This document shows, in pieces, positions 7,228-15,646 of a DNA stretch of 24,056 bases. The notes under the pieces were generated by a model. That model was not told the origin of the DNA. It saw only the letters and a list, made by a program, of their open reading frames with translations, and searched no databases. The DNA lies in NCBI GenBank assembly GCA_009774345.1, contig VSNR01000052.1:1-24056 (forward strand), written 5' to 3'. The translations under genes were made by a program, and so were the position numbers. Each line of letters opens with the position of its first letter. The first letter of the stretch is position 1. Origin of the DNA: Lachnospiraceae bacterium (GTDB lineage Bacteria; Bacillota; Clostridia; Lachnospirales; Lachnospiraceae).

Positions 7228-9234
7228 TCAAAGCCCGCCTGTCAGGTCCTGTAGCTGCTTTTTGAGCTCCATCATCTTGTCGCGCAGCTCCATCGCCGCC
7301 TCAAAGTTGAGGTCTGCTGCCGCCTTGCGCATATTTTTCTCAACGGTGTCAATGAGTTTTTTGAGTTCTTTCTCATTCATAGACTCTGGATCTTTTGCAA
7401 ACGCCTGCTCCTCTTTTGCCACCGCTTTCGATATACTAATCAAGTCCCTTACTGCCTTCTTGATCGTCTGCGGGGTGATGCCGTGTTCTTCATTGTATTT
7501 CTGCTGAATCGCACGCCTTCTGGCAGTCTCGTCAAGTGTCACCTGCATCGAATCAGTGATGGTGTCAGCGTACATGACCACATGCCCCTCCGCATTTCTC
7601 GCGGCGCGCCCTACTGTCTGTATCAGGGAGGTGGCTGAGCGCAGAAAGCCCTCCTTGTCTGCATCGAGCACCGCCACGAGCGAGATCTCAGGAATATCGA
7701 GTCCCTCCCGCAGCAGATTGATGCCGACAAGCACATCAAACACATCCAGACGCATATCCCGGATAATCTGCGCGCGCTCAAGCGTATCAATATCCGAGTG
7801 CAGATATTTCACGCGCACGCCGACTTCGGACATGTATTTCGTCAAATCCTCCGCCATGCGCTTTGTCAGTGTTGTCACAAGCACTTTGTTGTGCTTTGCA
7901 GTCTCTGCATTGATTCTGGCGATCAGATCGTCAATCTGTCCCTCCACAGGATGAATCTCAATCTCCGGGTCAAGCAGTCCTGTAGGACGAATAATCTGCT
8001 CTGCGCGCAGCAGTTCATGCTGTTTCTCGTATTCATTGGGAGTCGCTGACACAAAGAGCATCTGGTCAATTTTCTGCTCAAACTCTTCAAAGCGCAGTGG
8101 TCTGTTGTCAAGCGCCGACGGAAGCCGGAAACCATATTCCACCAATGTTGTCTTCCGTGAACGGTCGCCGGCATACATTCCCCGAATCTGCGGTATGGTC
8201 ATATGCGACTCGTCTATGATTATCAGAAAATCCTCTGTAAAGAAATCCATGAGGCAGTATGGCGGCTCGCCCTCTTTTGAGCCGTTCAGATGCCTTGAAT
8301 AGTTTTCAATGCCAGAACAAAATCCTGTCTCCCGCAGCATCTCGATATCAAAGTTTGTCCGCTCCGAGATGCGCTGTGCCTCCAAGAGCTTATCCTCACT
8401 CTTAAAATAGCGCACGCGTTCTTTCATTTCCTCCTCGATGTCCACACAAGCCTTGGCGATCCGCTCGGGTGCCACAACATAATGTGACGCTGGAAAGATG
8501 GTGGTGTGCTCGAGCGTGGCATTGATCTTATTCGTGACGGGATCAACCTCCGCAATGCGGTCAATCTCATCTCCGAAAAATTCCACGCGAATCAGATAGT
8601 CGCCTCCCTGCGCCGGGTGGATGTCCACCACATCCCCATGCACACGAAACCGCCCTCTGTCAAGGTCCAAATCATTTCGGTCGTACTGCATTTCGATCAG
8701 CGCATGAATCACTTCATCCCTGTCTTTTGCCATTCCCGGACGCAGTGAGAGCATCATTCCCTGATATTCATCTGGACTCCCCAGACCGTAGATGCAGGAC
8801 ACGCTGGCAACCACCACGACATCGCGGCGCTCTGTCAGAGATGCCGTCGCAGACAGCCTCAGCTTGTCAATCTCGTCATTCACGGCGGAATCTTTGGCAA
8901 TGTAGGTGTCCGACGACGGAATATACGCTTCTGGCTGGTAGTAATCATAATAGCTTACAAAGTATTCTACCGCATTCTCAGGGAAAAATTCTTTAAACTC
9001 ACCATAGAGCTGTCCTGCGAGCGTTTTATTGTGCGCTATTACCAAAGTGGGCTTCTGCAATGCCTGTATGATATTTGCCATCGTGAAGGTCTTGCCGGAA
9101 CCTGTCACGCCTAGTAAAGTCTGGAATTGGTTGCCCTCCTTGAAGCCTTTTACAAGCTGTGCGATCGCCTCGGGCTGGTCGCCGGTGGGCTGGTATTCAC
9201 TGTGTAATTTAAAGACATTTTGTGCAGTCTGCAC
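7228..9234 (-). CDS. uvrB: Excinuclease ABC subunit UvrB
   Basis: Helicase-like subunit that verifies damage and recruits UvrC for incision. I choose GTG at 9234 as start because a nearly perfect Shine-Dalgarno GGAGGTGAT lies at 9239-9247. The longer reading from TTG at 9249 would put that SD inside the gene. This gives 668 aa, a typical length. Visible motifs are Walker A GVTGSGKTFT near the N-terminus, the beta-hairpin region (YYDYYQPEAYIP), and DESH for the Walker B box. The C-terminal helicase motifs (GINLLREGLDIPE, QTVGRAARN) and the final UVR domain (about the last 45 residues, LNFEAAMELRDKM), which contacts UvrC, are also present. First gene of a uvrB-uvrA operon. Confidence 0.97.
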   Translation of the reverse strand: MQTAQNVFKLHSEYQPTGDQPEAIAQLVKGFKEGNQFQTLLGVTGSGKTFTMANIIQALQKPTLVIAHNKTLAGQLYGEFKEFFPENAVEYFVSYYDYYQPEAYIPSSDTYIAKDSAVNDEIDKLRLSATASLTERRDVVVVASVSCIYGLGSPDEYQGMMLSLRPGMAKDRDEVIHALIEMQYDRNDLDLDRGRFRVHGDVVDIHPAQGGDYLIRVEFFGDEIDRIAEVDPVTNKINATLEHTTIFPASHYVVAPERIAKACVDIEEEMKERVRYFKSEDKLLEAQRISERTNFDIEMLRETGFCSGIENYSRHLNGSKEGEPPYCLMDFFTEDFLIIIDESHMTIPQIRGMYAGDRSRKTTLVEYGFRLPSALDNRPLRFEEFEQKIDQMLFVSATPNEYEKQHELLRAEQIIRPTGLLDPEIEIHPVEGQIDDLIARINAETAKHNKVLVTTLTKRMAEDLTKYMSEVGVRVKYLHSDIDTLERAQIIRDMRLDVFDVLVGINLLREGLDIPEISLVAVLDADKEGFLRSATSLIQTVGRAARNAEGHVVMYADTITDSMQVTLDETARRRAIQQKYNEEHGITPQTIKKAVRDLISISKAVAKEEQAFAKDPESMNEKELKKLIDTVEKNMRKAAADLNFEAAMELRDKMMELKKQLQDLTGGL

Positions 9235-9284
9235 AAATATCACCTCCAAAATCTATAGTGAAAAAGTTCTCCTATAAGACAGAA

Positions 9285-9346
9285 ATTCGTCGTCACTGCG
9301 TATTCTGTTTTTTCGTCATATTGCACCAAAAACGCTCACGACGAAT
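9285..9346 (-). repeat. Inverted repeat in the uvrB leader
   Basis: ATTCGTCGT at 9285-9293 and its exact complement at 9338-9346 enclose 44 bases. Inner GCG/CGC bases can extend the pairing. A third TTCGTC copy lies inside at 9312-9317. It falls between the candidate uvrB promoter and the uvrB start, so it would be an RNA stem or a protein-binding dyad. Function unknown. Confidence 0.45.
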
Positions 9347-9445
9347 AAAAGTCACCTGTTCTCATTTTTCCCACGATATAGCATCTTTTATCACGAGATG
9401 GACTACATAAAACGAAACGCAGAAATCATATGTTTGCCAAATAGA

Positions 9446-9474
9446 ATGATATCACAGAATCAAACATTTGTACA
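9446..9474 (-). promoter_or_regulatory. Candidate uvrBA promoter with LexA-like box
   Basis: On the minus strand TGTACA (9469-9474), 17 bases and an extended -10 TGATATCAT (TATCAT at 9446-9451) form a plausible promoter. Overlapping the -35 is TGTACAAATGTTTG (9461-9474), which fits 12 of 14 positions of the Firmicute LexA consensus CGAACRNRYGTTYG. A second partial match, AAATCATATGTTTG on the plus strand at 9423-9436 (11 of 14), lies just downstream of the start point. uvrBA is a classical SOS target in Bacillus; the site call here is inference. Confidence 0.45.
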
Positions 9475-9515
9475 GATATAAAACAGAAAAAAACAAAGCA
9501 GCCTATTTCGACACG

Positions 9516-9557
9516 AAAAAAGAGGCATACCTTGTATATACAAAGATATTCCTCTTT
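9516..9557 (-). terminator. Intrinsic terminator after the ECF sigma/anti-sigma operon
   Basis: On the minus strand, AAAGAGGAATATCTTTGTATA pairs with the near-complement ending GCCTCTTT (arms 9519-9525 and 9551-9557 exact, inner part imperfect). A T-run complementary to 9516-9521 follows. It lies about 125 bases past the stop codon at 9684. Confidence 0.75.
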
Positions 9558-9683
9558 ATTCATTCTATTTATAATTCCTCAAACTCTTCTATGCTCGGGC
9601 TATGTAACCTGAATTTGGTGCAAATATCACGCAAAGTGGGGCGTATAGCTGGCGGGAATGATTTTTCAAACACGCTCTAAACA

Positions 9684-11165
9684 CTACTGCCGTATATCCA
9701 CATACCCCACCGCCAGCGACTCCTCACTAAACTCAAAACTGCTGCCCGATGTGTTCAGGTCCAGATATAGATAGGGCAATTCTTCTTCGGGCACCAGCCA
9801 TGCCATGTGCACTGACGCGGTCTCGCCTGCGCCCAGTTTTGTGATGTAATTATTGTGCCGCTCTCCGCCGTGTACATCATAGTACCACATCTCTGTGACA
9901 TGCGCTGCGCCCTGCGGTACTGCCTCATCCCACACCGCGCGCGCGTCAGATGCCTTCCCTCTATAACAGATCATTTGGCCATTCTCCTCTGTAATTTTCA
10001 TCAGATTTCCAAAAAACAATACCTCCTCTAACGGTTCTGTTCCCGTATTGGTGTATTCTACGGTGACGTACAAAAGCTTCTGCGGCACCTCGCGGCTGTC
10101 CACCACTTCATTCAGCGAATGAATGCCATCGCCGTATTTGATATAGTTGATTTTTACTGGCAGCAATTTTCCAGAGGAATCCAGTTCCCGCTGCAAGTTC
10201 TCCCTGTCTTCATGATCAAGTACTGACAGGTCCAGCAGGCTCACCTCATCGCGAATCTGTACATCCGTCACGTTGATTTCTATATGATCCTCTGACGGTG
10301 TCTGCACCGCGGCAAACGGCTCACCGACAGCATGTGTATTAGCCATCGCGGATTTTGGAATGGACGTGCTGGGATTCCACGCTTCCACAGACGCTGCCTC
10401 CTGATTTGATTTCAGATATTCACTCCAGCAAAAAGCATGGACAATGCCCAGTGTATTTTCATCAGAAACAGGTTTTAGCTGAATACCTTTGGCAATCTTT
10501 AGCGCTTCCTCCTTTGACACATCTGAGGCTGCAAACAGTTCCATGACATAATGCACATCGGTGTATGCCACATAGATTCGCTGGTTAAAGCTGACCTCCT
10601 CGCCCTCACCGCCGTGCAGCACGAAGTACACCCCGTCATAGCCATTGATTTGAATGGTCTCTGTCTCTTTCACATTTGTAGTCAGCATCTCAAACTGGGC
10701 GTCGCCTGTGTCCATTTTATAGAATACGATCGAAACACCTCCCTTATATAAATTCTCTGCATAACTGTACTTACCGTCCTCTGTCTCTACCATTCCATCC
10801 GGCAGATAAGAAACCTCCATGCTGACATCCTGCATCGTGGCATCCTGTGTGACAGAATTGTCAGAAGTCCGGTCATTGGTATGCGGCGCCGCAGGCTCTA
10901 TTTTCGTCTGAACTGCATACTTTCCCACCTGTTCTGTATGCATCTTGTATACAACGCCTGCTGCCACCGTGGTTCCTAAGAGCATGGCTGCCGCAAGCGT
11001 CGCCGCCAGAATTTTCCGTTTCCTATATTTACGCCTTCTGACCGGCGGTGCCGCGCCAATCTGTTTTCGCACTTCCTGCTCAACCATTGACCGCAGCTCC
11101 TCTGGCATTGGAGGAAAATGCCGCTTTAAATCCTCGTTTAAATTTATATTCATATTGTTATTCAT
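9684..11165 (-). CDS. Membrane-anchored ECF-associated protein (probable anti-sigma factor, DUF4179-like)
   Basis: The 493 aa product has an N-terminal cytosolic part of about 50 residues ending in a basic stretch (RRRKYRKRK). One membrane segment follows at about 51-73 (ILAATLAAAMLLGTTVAAGVV), then a large extracytoplasmic domain. It is the second gene after an ECF sigma factor, 41 bases away on the same strand, which is the usual place for the cognate anti-sigma factor. The N-terminal part has no HxxxCxxC zinc anti-sigma motif, so sigma binding, if any, uses another fold. The outer domain resembles the DUF4179/DUF4367-type proteins that accompany ECF factors in Clostridia; this family call is from memory of architecture only. 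ATG has GGAG 8 bases upstream. The signal sensed is not evident. Confidence 0.75.
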   Translation of the reverse strand: MNNNMNINLNEDLKRHFPPMPEELRSMVEQEVRKQIGAAPPVRRRKYRKRKILAATLAAAMLLGTTVAAGVVYKMHTEQVGKYAVQTKIEPAAPHTNDRTSDNSVTQDATMQDVSMEVSYLPDGMVETEDGKYSYAENLYKGGVSIVFYKMDTGDAQFEMLTTNVKETETIQINGYDGVYFVLHGGEGEEVSFNQRIYVAYTDVHYVMELFAASDVSKEEALKIAKGIQLKPVSDENTLGIVHAFCWSEYLKSNQEAASVEAWNPSTSIPKSAMANTHAVGEPFAAVQTPSEDHIEINVTDVQIRDEVSLLDLSVLDHEDRENLQRELDSSGKLLPVKINYIKYGDGIHSLNEVVDSREVPQKLLYVTVEYTNTGTEPLEEVLFFGNLMKITEENGQMICYRGKASDARAVWDEAVPQGAAHVTEMWYYDVHGGERHNNYITKLGAGETASVHMAWLVPEEELPYLYLDLNTSGSSFEFSEESLAVGYVDIRQ

Positions 11166-11206
11166 TTCCCAATCTCCACTTTCCCTGCCCGGCTGCCGGG
11201 CGCAAT

Positions 11207-11677
11207 TTATTCTGCCTCTGCCAAATCTTTCTTCATCTTCGCTCTGGCCCGCATCAGACGGTTTTTTACAGCGCTCTGCGTCGTATTCAACAATTCCGCA
11301 ACCTCCCTGACACTGTACCCTTCTATATAATAGAGCGTGACAGCAAGACGGATCTCTTCTGGCAGACGGCTCAGCACATCATACAGCTCTGAATAATCTG
11401 CCTGCTCTGCTGCCGCTTCCGCCACTGTAAAATCGTCGATTGGCACCAGCCTCTGCTGCCGCCGCATGATGGCATAACACTCATTGATCACAATGCGCAC
11501 AAGCCACGTCTTCGCATAGGAGTCCTTACGCAGGGTCTGTATCCCCGAAAACGCCTTCACGACCGCCTCCTGTATGGCATCGGCACAGTCCGCGTCACTG
11601 CGCAGCAGCGTCTTTGCCACGCGGTACATCGTCTCCTGTGATGCGATGATTAAATTCCCCAATTGTTCTTTTGTCAT
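11207..11677 (-). CDS. ECF-type RNA polymerase sigma factor
   Basis: The 156 aa product has the compact two-domain ECF layout. Region 2 lies at about 5-70 (SDADCADAIQEAVVKAF and KTWLVRIVINECY), and region 4 at about 100-150 (LPEEIRLAVTLYYIEGYS, then REVAELLNTTQSAVKNRLMRARAKMKK, a clear HTH). Such factors redirect RNA polymerase to stress or envelope genes and are held by a membrane partner, here the downstream gene. The start has GAGAGGAAAG directly upstream. A promoter and a palindrome lie between it and the divergent histidine kinase gene. Whether it transcribes its own operon is not visible, because the upstream promoter found looks like an ordinary sigma-A one. Confidence 0.95.
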   Translation of the reverse strand: MTKEQLGNLIIASQETMYRVAKTLLRSDADCADAIQEAVVKAFSGIQTLRKDSYAKTWLVRIVINECYAIMRRQQRLVPIDDFTVAEAAAEQADYSELYDVLSRLPEEIRLAVTLYYIEGYSVREVAELLNTTQSAVKNRLMRARAKMKKDLAEAE

Positions 11678-11708
11678 ACTTTCCTCTCCGCCGGCTTTCT
11701 ATATACTT

Positions 11709-11722
11709 TGTAATGCATTACA
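11709..11722. promoter_or_regulatory. Perfect palindrome between the ECF promoter and gene
   Basis: TGTAATGCATTACA is a perfect 14-base palindrome about 13 bases downstream of the putative ECF -10 box. A repressor bound here would block transcription of the sigma factor operon. Confidence 0.4.
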
Positions 11723-11734
11723 CTTATTAGATGT

Positions 11735-11764
11735 ATCATAGCATCAATTGGTCTCGCCGCACAA
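11735..11764 (-). promoter_or_regulatory. Candidate promoter of the ECF sigma operon
   Basis: On the minus strand TTGTGC (11759-11764), 18 bases, TATGAT (11735-11740). The start point near 11728 leaves a leader of about 50 bases. Confidence 0.45.
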
Positions 11765-11780
11765 AAATAATTTGGAATTT

Positions 11781-11810
11781 ATTGTGCATCACAATCCAAT
11801 ATGATATACT
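11781..11810 (+). promoter_or_regulatory. Candidate promoter of the histidine kinase operon with overlapping dyad
   Basis: TTGTGC (11782-11787), 17 bases, TATACT (11805-11810). The -35 lies inside a dyad ATTGTG-CAT-CACAAT (11781-11795), which would be a natural operator. The leader to ATG 11904 is about 85 bases. Confidence 0.5.
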
Positions 11811-11903
11811 AAACTATACTTTATGAGACCACTCAAAATACTCCCGATAAAATCATATAAAATCAATCTGTCAGACGATCGTGTTGAAAGGATATAGAAC
11901 AAA

Positions 11904-13736
11904 ATGGAAACCAGAAAAAATAAAGGCTATCTCATCATTGAATGCTGCACAGACAGGCAGCAAATACTGTATGCAGACAATGGCGCATGTGCAGTCACAG
12001 ACAGCAGCCTAGAACAGCTGCTGCGCGCCAATCCAGAACAGATAGCCAGAAACCACAAGACAGAGCGCATCCCGCTGGACACCCGGCATGAACTGTGGAT
12101 ACTAGAGCGCTGTGACGATTCACAGTACCAGACTGCGCTCGAACAGCTTAGGCAGCAGAACACCGAGCTTACGGAAGCACTGCGCGCGTGCGAGGAGGAA
12201 AACCGCGCAAAGAGCAGCTTTCTGTCGAGTATGTCCCACGATATCCGCACCCCTATGAACGCAATCATAGGCATGACTTCCATTGGTCTTTCACACATTG
12301 ACGAAAAACCGCGCGTGCTCGACTGTCTTCAGAAAATTCAGACTGCATCTGCCCATCTGATGAGTCTGGTCAATGATGTACTCGACATGTCGCGGATTGC
12401 CAGCGGGCGCATGACGCTGAGCGAGGAACCTTTTTCGCTGGCAGATCTGGTGCATGATCTCACGATTATCGTCCGCCCGCAGGCAGCACAAAAACACCAG
12501 TCCCTCGAGATAGAAATCGGAAAAATATACGAGGAAAACCTGATCGGCGATCCACTCCACCTGCGCCAGATTTTCGTAAACATTATTGGAAACGCTGTAA
12601 AATACACACAGGAGGAGGGCAGCATCCACGTCAAGATGACCCAGCGTATTGATCATACGCTCGATTTTCTATGCGAGGACAACGGCATCGGTATGAGTCC
12701 CGCATTTTTGGAACAAATTTTTGTCCCTTTTGAGCGTGTCAACACTGCTGCCATCAACAAAATAGAAGGAACTGGTCTTGGCATGTCGATCGTAAAAAGC
12801 CTCTTAGACCGCATGGGCGGCAGCATCACCGTCGAGAGCGAAGAGGGCAGGGGCAGCCGCTTCTTTGTATCCATTCCGCTGACTGCCGCGCCGCCAAATC
12901 CAAATGAACAGCCACTTCCTACAGGGCAGACTGTGCTGATCGCGGAAACACTGGACAGCCGGGCAAGGCAGATTGCCGGGTATCTGCAAGACGGCGGCAT
13001 AACTCCTGTACACCTGACAAATGGAATGGAAGTGGTGACATGGCTGACCGAGGCCCAGTATGAAAACCGCATGCCCTGCGCACTGCTTGTCGGGCAGGAG
13101 CTCAATGATATGTCTGCGCTGAACATGGCATCACATGTGCGGCAGCTTGCCGGAAAAGATTTTCCCATCATCATGGTTGCAGATGCGGACTGGGTTCAAA
13201 TCGAATACCGCGCGACACGGGCAGGCATCAATGGTTTTGTGCCCTGTCCGCTGTTTCGAAGCAGACTCTTTGCAACCTTGTCAGAGCTGACTTACAAAGC
13301 ACAGCAAAACTGCGGCGGCACCCCACAGCTCGAGCTGGATTACAGCAAATACCGCCTTCTGCTGGTTGAGGACAACGAACTCAACCGGGAAATTGCCCTG
13401 GAGCTGCTGTCCCTGACTGGCGTGCAGGTAGAGACAGCGGAAAATGGCCTGCGTGCAGTGGAAGCCTTTGAGCATGCGCCGGAGGGCTATTTTGACCTGA
13501 TCTTTATGGATATCCAGATGCCAGTCATGAACGGCTACGATGCTGCGAGAAAAATCCGCCAGCTTCCCCGAAAAGACGCATCGACAGTCTGGATCGTAGC
13601 GATGACCGCCAACGCCTTTGTGGAGGATATCCGTCTCTCCCGGGAGGCAGGCATGAATGAACACTGCTCCAAGCCAGTCAACGAAGACCGCCTGCATGAA
13701 ATACTGCGCAAGCGCTTTTCACAGAAAGGGCTGTAA
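11904..13736 (+). CDS. Cytosolic hybrid sensor histidine kinase
   Basis: The 610 aa product has no membrane segment. Residues 1-70 form a short unknown N-terminal domain and 75-105 a coiled coil. HisKA has the phospho-acceptor His112 (SSMSHDIRTPMNAIIGM). HATPase motifs are the N box around Asn230 (IIGNAVKYT), G1 DNGIGM at 259-264, FVPFERV, and G2 GTGLGMS at 289-295. Residues 342-460 look like a receiver that lost its acceptor Asp (LLVGQEL in place of a D-containing strand). Residues 483-603 are an intact receiver: Glu489/Asp490, phospho-acceptor Asp536 (FMDIQMPVMNG) and Lys590. No HPt or DNA-binding domain is present. The next gene, 26 bases on, is an HD-GYP-like protein and the likely partner. 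AAAGGA lies 11 bases before ATG. Confidence 0.96.
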   Translation: METRKNKGYLIIECCTDRQQILYADNGACAVTDSSLEQLLRANPEQIARNHKTERIPLDTRHELWILERCDDSQYQTALEQLRQQNTELTEALRACEEENRAKSSFLSSMSHDIRTPMNAIIGMTSIGLSHIDEKPRVLDCLQKIQTASAHLMSLVNDVLDMSRIASGRMTLSEEPFSLADLVHDLTIIVRPQAAQKHQSLEIEIGKIYEENLIGDPLHLRQIFVNIIGNAVKYTQEEGSIHVKMTQRIDHTLDFLCEDNGIGMSPAFLEQIFVPFERVNTAAINKIEGTGLGMSIVKSLLDRMGGSITVESEEGRGSRFFVSIPLTAAPPNPNEQPLPTGQTVLIAETLDSRARQIAGYLQDGGITPVHLTNGMEVVTWLTEAQYENRMPCALLVGQELNDMSALNMASHVRQLAGKDFPIIMVADADWVQIEYRATRAGINGFVPCPLFRSRLFATLSELTYKAQQNCGGTPQLELDYSKYRLLLVEDNELNREIALELLSLTGVQVETAENGLRAVEAFEHAPEGYFDLIFMDIQMPVMNGYDAARKIRQLPRKDASTVWIVAMTANAFVEDIRLSREAGMNEHCSKPVNEDRLHEILRKRFSQKGL

Positions 13737-13762
13737 CACTTGAACGACAGGAGGGATACTCT

Positions 13763-15616
13763 ATGCAACCCTATCAAGAGGAATATATCGCAAATTTAAA
13801 GGATATTACGCTGCTCTCTTCCCGAAGGCAGACATCGAGCCATTCCTTATCTGAATATCAGGAAAAACTGCTGCATGACCGAAGCCAGCTCGAAGAAAGA
13901 ATCAACCGCAATATCGAACTGCTGCGCGATGGCCTGTTTCCGCTGTTTGACAGGCTCTTTGAAGCCCCTTTGGAAGAACTAACGGAGCTGGAGGAATTTG
14001 CAGGGGCATTGTTGAATGGAAAAACCGAGCTGGATGCAGGTCTGTTCTGCCAGATCTATCAGGCGCTGTTAAGCCGTGCCCGTCATACCAAAGACCGCAA
14101 TGCGATCATCCGCTGTCTGTACTGGCTGGGGATTGGGCGCCATCATATGTGTAATAAAATGGTTGGCATTGATCTGGCAGACATTGAGTTCTATATGTCA
14201 CAGATGCGGCTATGCTTCGCAGAAGCGGCTGCATATCTCAAATATTTTGATGAGATTGACGACACAGACACCAAAGGATACATCTTGCGCTCACGCGCCA
14301 ACACTGCGCTTGGACAGTTTAAATCCGCCAGTGCCAAAATCCGTCTGACAAGACAGACACTGCAAATACTGCGGGATGAGGGTTACCATGAAAATGCCCC
14401 GGAACTTCCTTGGGACAGATACATCTATCTGACACATCAGCAGATGGCTTCCAGCATTTCCTACTGCCGGGATCATGACATGACCGCGCAGGATGTCACG
14501 TCCATCATGGAATCCGCGCATATTGTGCACCAGCGGCGGATTGAGGAGGCAGTCAGCAAACAGGAGGCACTGCCAATCCGCTCCGCCTTCGCCTGTTCTG
14601 CCATCGAGTACTATTGCGGCATGTTCACACTCGAAGCGCTGCTTGGCAGGATGGAAGAGCTGATGGACCACGCGGACACTTCGGGTTTTTCACAGGAAAA
14701 TATGTATGCGGTCATCTCACTCCCGGCATTCTACTGCCAGTATCTGCGCGAATATCCTGAACAACTGTCCGGGCGGGAAAAATATCTGGAAAATCTGTAT
14801 CGGAAAGTGATTTCCTATGTGGAGAATTTCCCAAAAGACGAAGCCAATGAACAAATCTTTTTCTATCTCAGACAGCTCTCGACTACCTTCCTCGAGACCG
14901 CACACAGCATCTCCTACGGAGATTTTCAGCAGATCATGCTGATACATTTCGCACCAGATGTCTACGTTCATTCACAGGTTGTCGGCAAGACTGCCGCTGT
15001 CCTGTGCGACATGATTGTCTCCGAGGAGCCTGACTTTTTTGATGATATCGAACAAATACAACGGATACAGGAGCCGTCGGCAAAGCGTCAGGCTGTCCTT
15101 GACTTTGCCATGAACTGCGGTGTGTTTCATGATGTCGGCATCATTAATTTTATCAGTCTGTTCACCCGGACTGCAAGACAGTGGTTTGACGAGGAATATG
15201 AGATCGCGCATCTGCATACGGTCGTTGGAAATAAGCGGCTTGCCCTCTGTGCCTCGACACGCAGATACGCGGCGGCGGCACTTGGGCATCACAGCTGGTA
15301 CGACGGCACACATGGCTATCCCGAAGCCTACAAGCGCTTAGAATGCCCCTGCCGGCAGATGGTCGATGTGATCGGGCTGATTGACTGGCTCGATAACTCC
15401 ATCAGCCGCGCATGGCTCTATGGACATTCCAAAAAAAATTTTGACGAAGCCATAGAAGGTGCGCTCTCGCTGGAAGGCAAGCGGTTCTCACCGCTTCTGA
15501 CAGCCCGGCTCAGGGACAAAGCCATCACAGAGAAGCTCCGTCAGTCCTTTCTAACAGCCCGCCGCGAGGCATATCGTCAATTGTACGAAGCAAAAGAGGA
15601 GGACATCCATGTCTGA
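13763..15616 (+). CDS. Divergent HD-GYP domain protein with helical N-terminal region
   Basis: The 617 aa product is co-transcribed with the hybrid kinase (26-base gap, AGGAGGG 7 bases before ATG). Residues 1-390 are alpha-helical with TPR-like spacing and no membrane segment. Residues about 395-560 match the HD-GYP order: His403, His456-Asp457 (VFHDVGIIN), His485, His509-His510, then DGTHGYP at 514-520, and the late aspartates in LIDWLDN (541, 544). HD-GYP enzymes hydrolyse cyclic di-GMP or related dinucleotides. Here the usual HDxGK lysine is Ile460 and HP is His-Thr, while the GYP loop is intact. Metal and substrate preference may therefore differ, or the domain may only bind. Probably the output or phospho-relay partner of the kinase, which is inference from the operon. 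Confidence 0.85.
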   Translation: MQPYQEEYIANLKDITLLSSRRQTSSHSLSEYQEKLLHDRSQLEERINRNIELLRDGLFPLFDRLFEAPLEELTELEEFAGALLNGKTELDAGLFCQIYQALLSRARHTKDRNAIIRCLYWLGIGRHHMCNKMVGIDLADIEFYMSQMRLCFAEAAAYLKYFDEIDDTDTKGYILRSRANTALGQFKSASAKIRLTRQTLQILRDEGYHENAPELPWDRYIYLTHQQMASSISYCRDHDMTAQDVTSIMESAHIVHQRRIEEAVSKQEALPIRSAFACSAIEYYCGMFTLEALLGRMEELMDHADTSGFSQENMYAVISLPAFYCQYLREYPEQLSGREKYLENLYRKVISYVENFPKDEANEQIFFYLRQLSTTFLETAHSISYGDFQQIMLIHFAPDVYVHSQVVGKTAAVLCDMIVSEEPDFFDDIEQIQRIQEPSAKRQAVLDFAMNCGVFHDVGIINFISLFTRTARQWFDEEYEIAHLHTVVGNKRLALCASTRRYAAAALGHHSWYDGTHGYPEAYKRLECPCRQMVDVIGLIDWLDNSISRAWLYGHSKKNFDEAIEGALSLEGKRFSPLLTARLRDKAITEKLRQSFLTARREAYRQLYEAKEEDIHV

Positions 15617-15626
15617 TGTCCTCCTC
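15596..15626. terminator. Shared hairpin between convergent HD-GYP and rubredoxin genes
   Basis: Arms GAGGAGGACATC (15596-15607) and GATGTCCTCCTC (15615-15626) pair over 12 bp around a 7-base loop. On the minus strand a CTTTTGCTT tail follows, fitting termination of the rubredoxin transcript. On the plus strand the HD-GYP stop codon (15614-15616) lies in loop and stem, with no T-run after it. Confidence 0.7.
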
Positions 15627-15646
15627 CTGTCATGACTGCATGCAGT

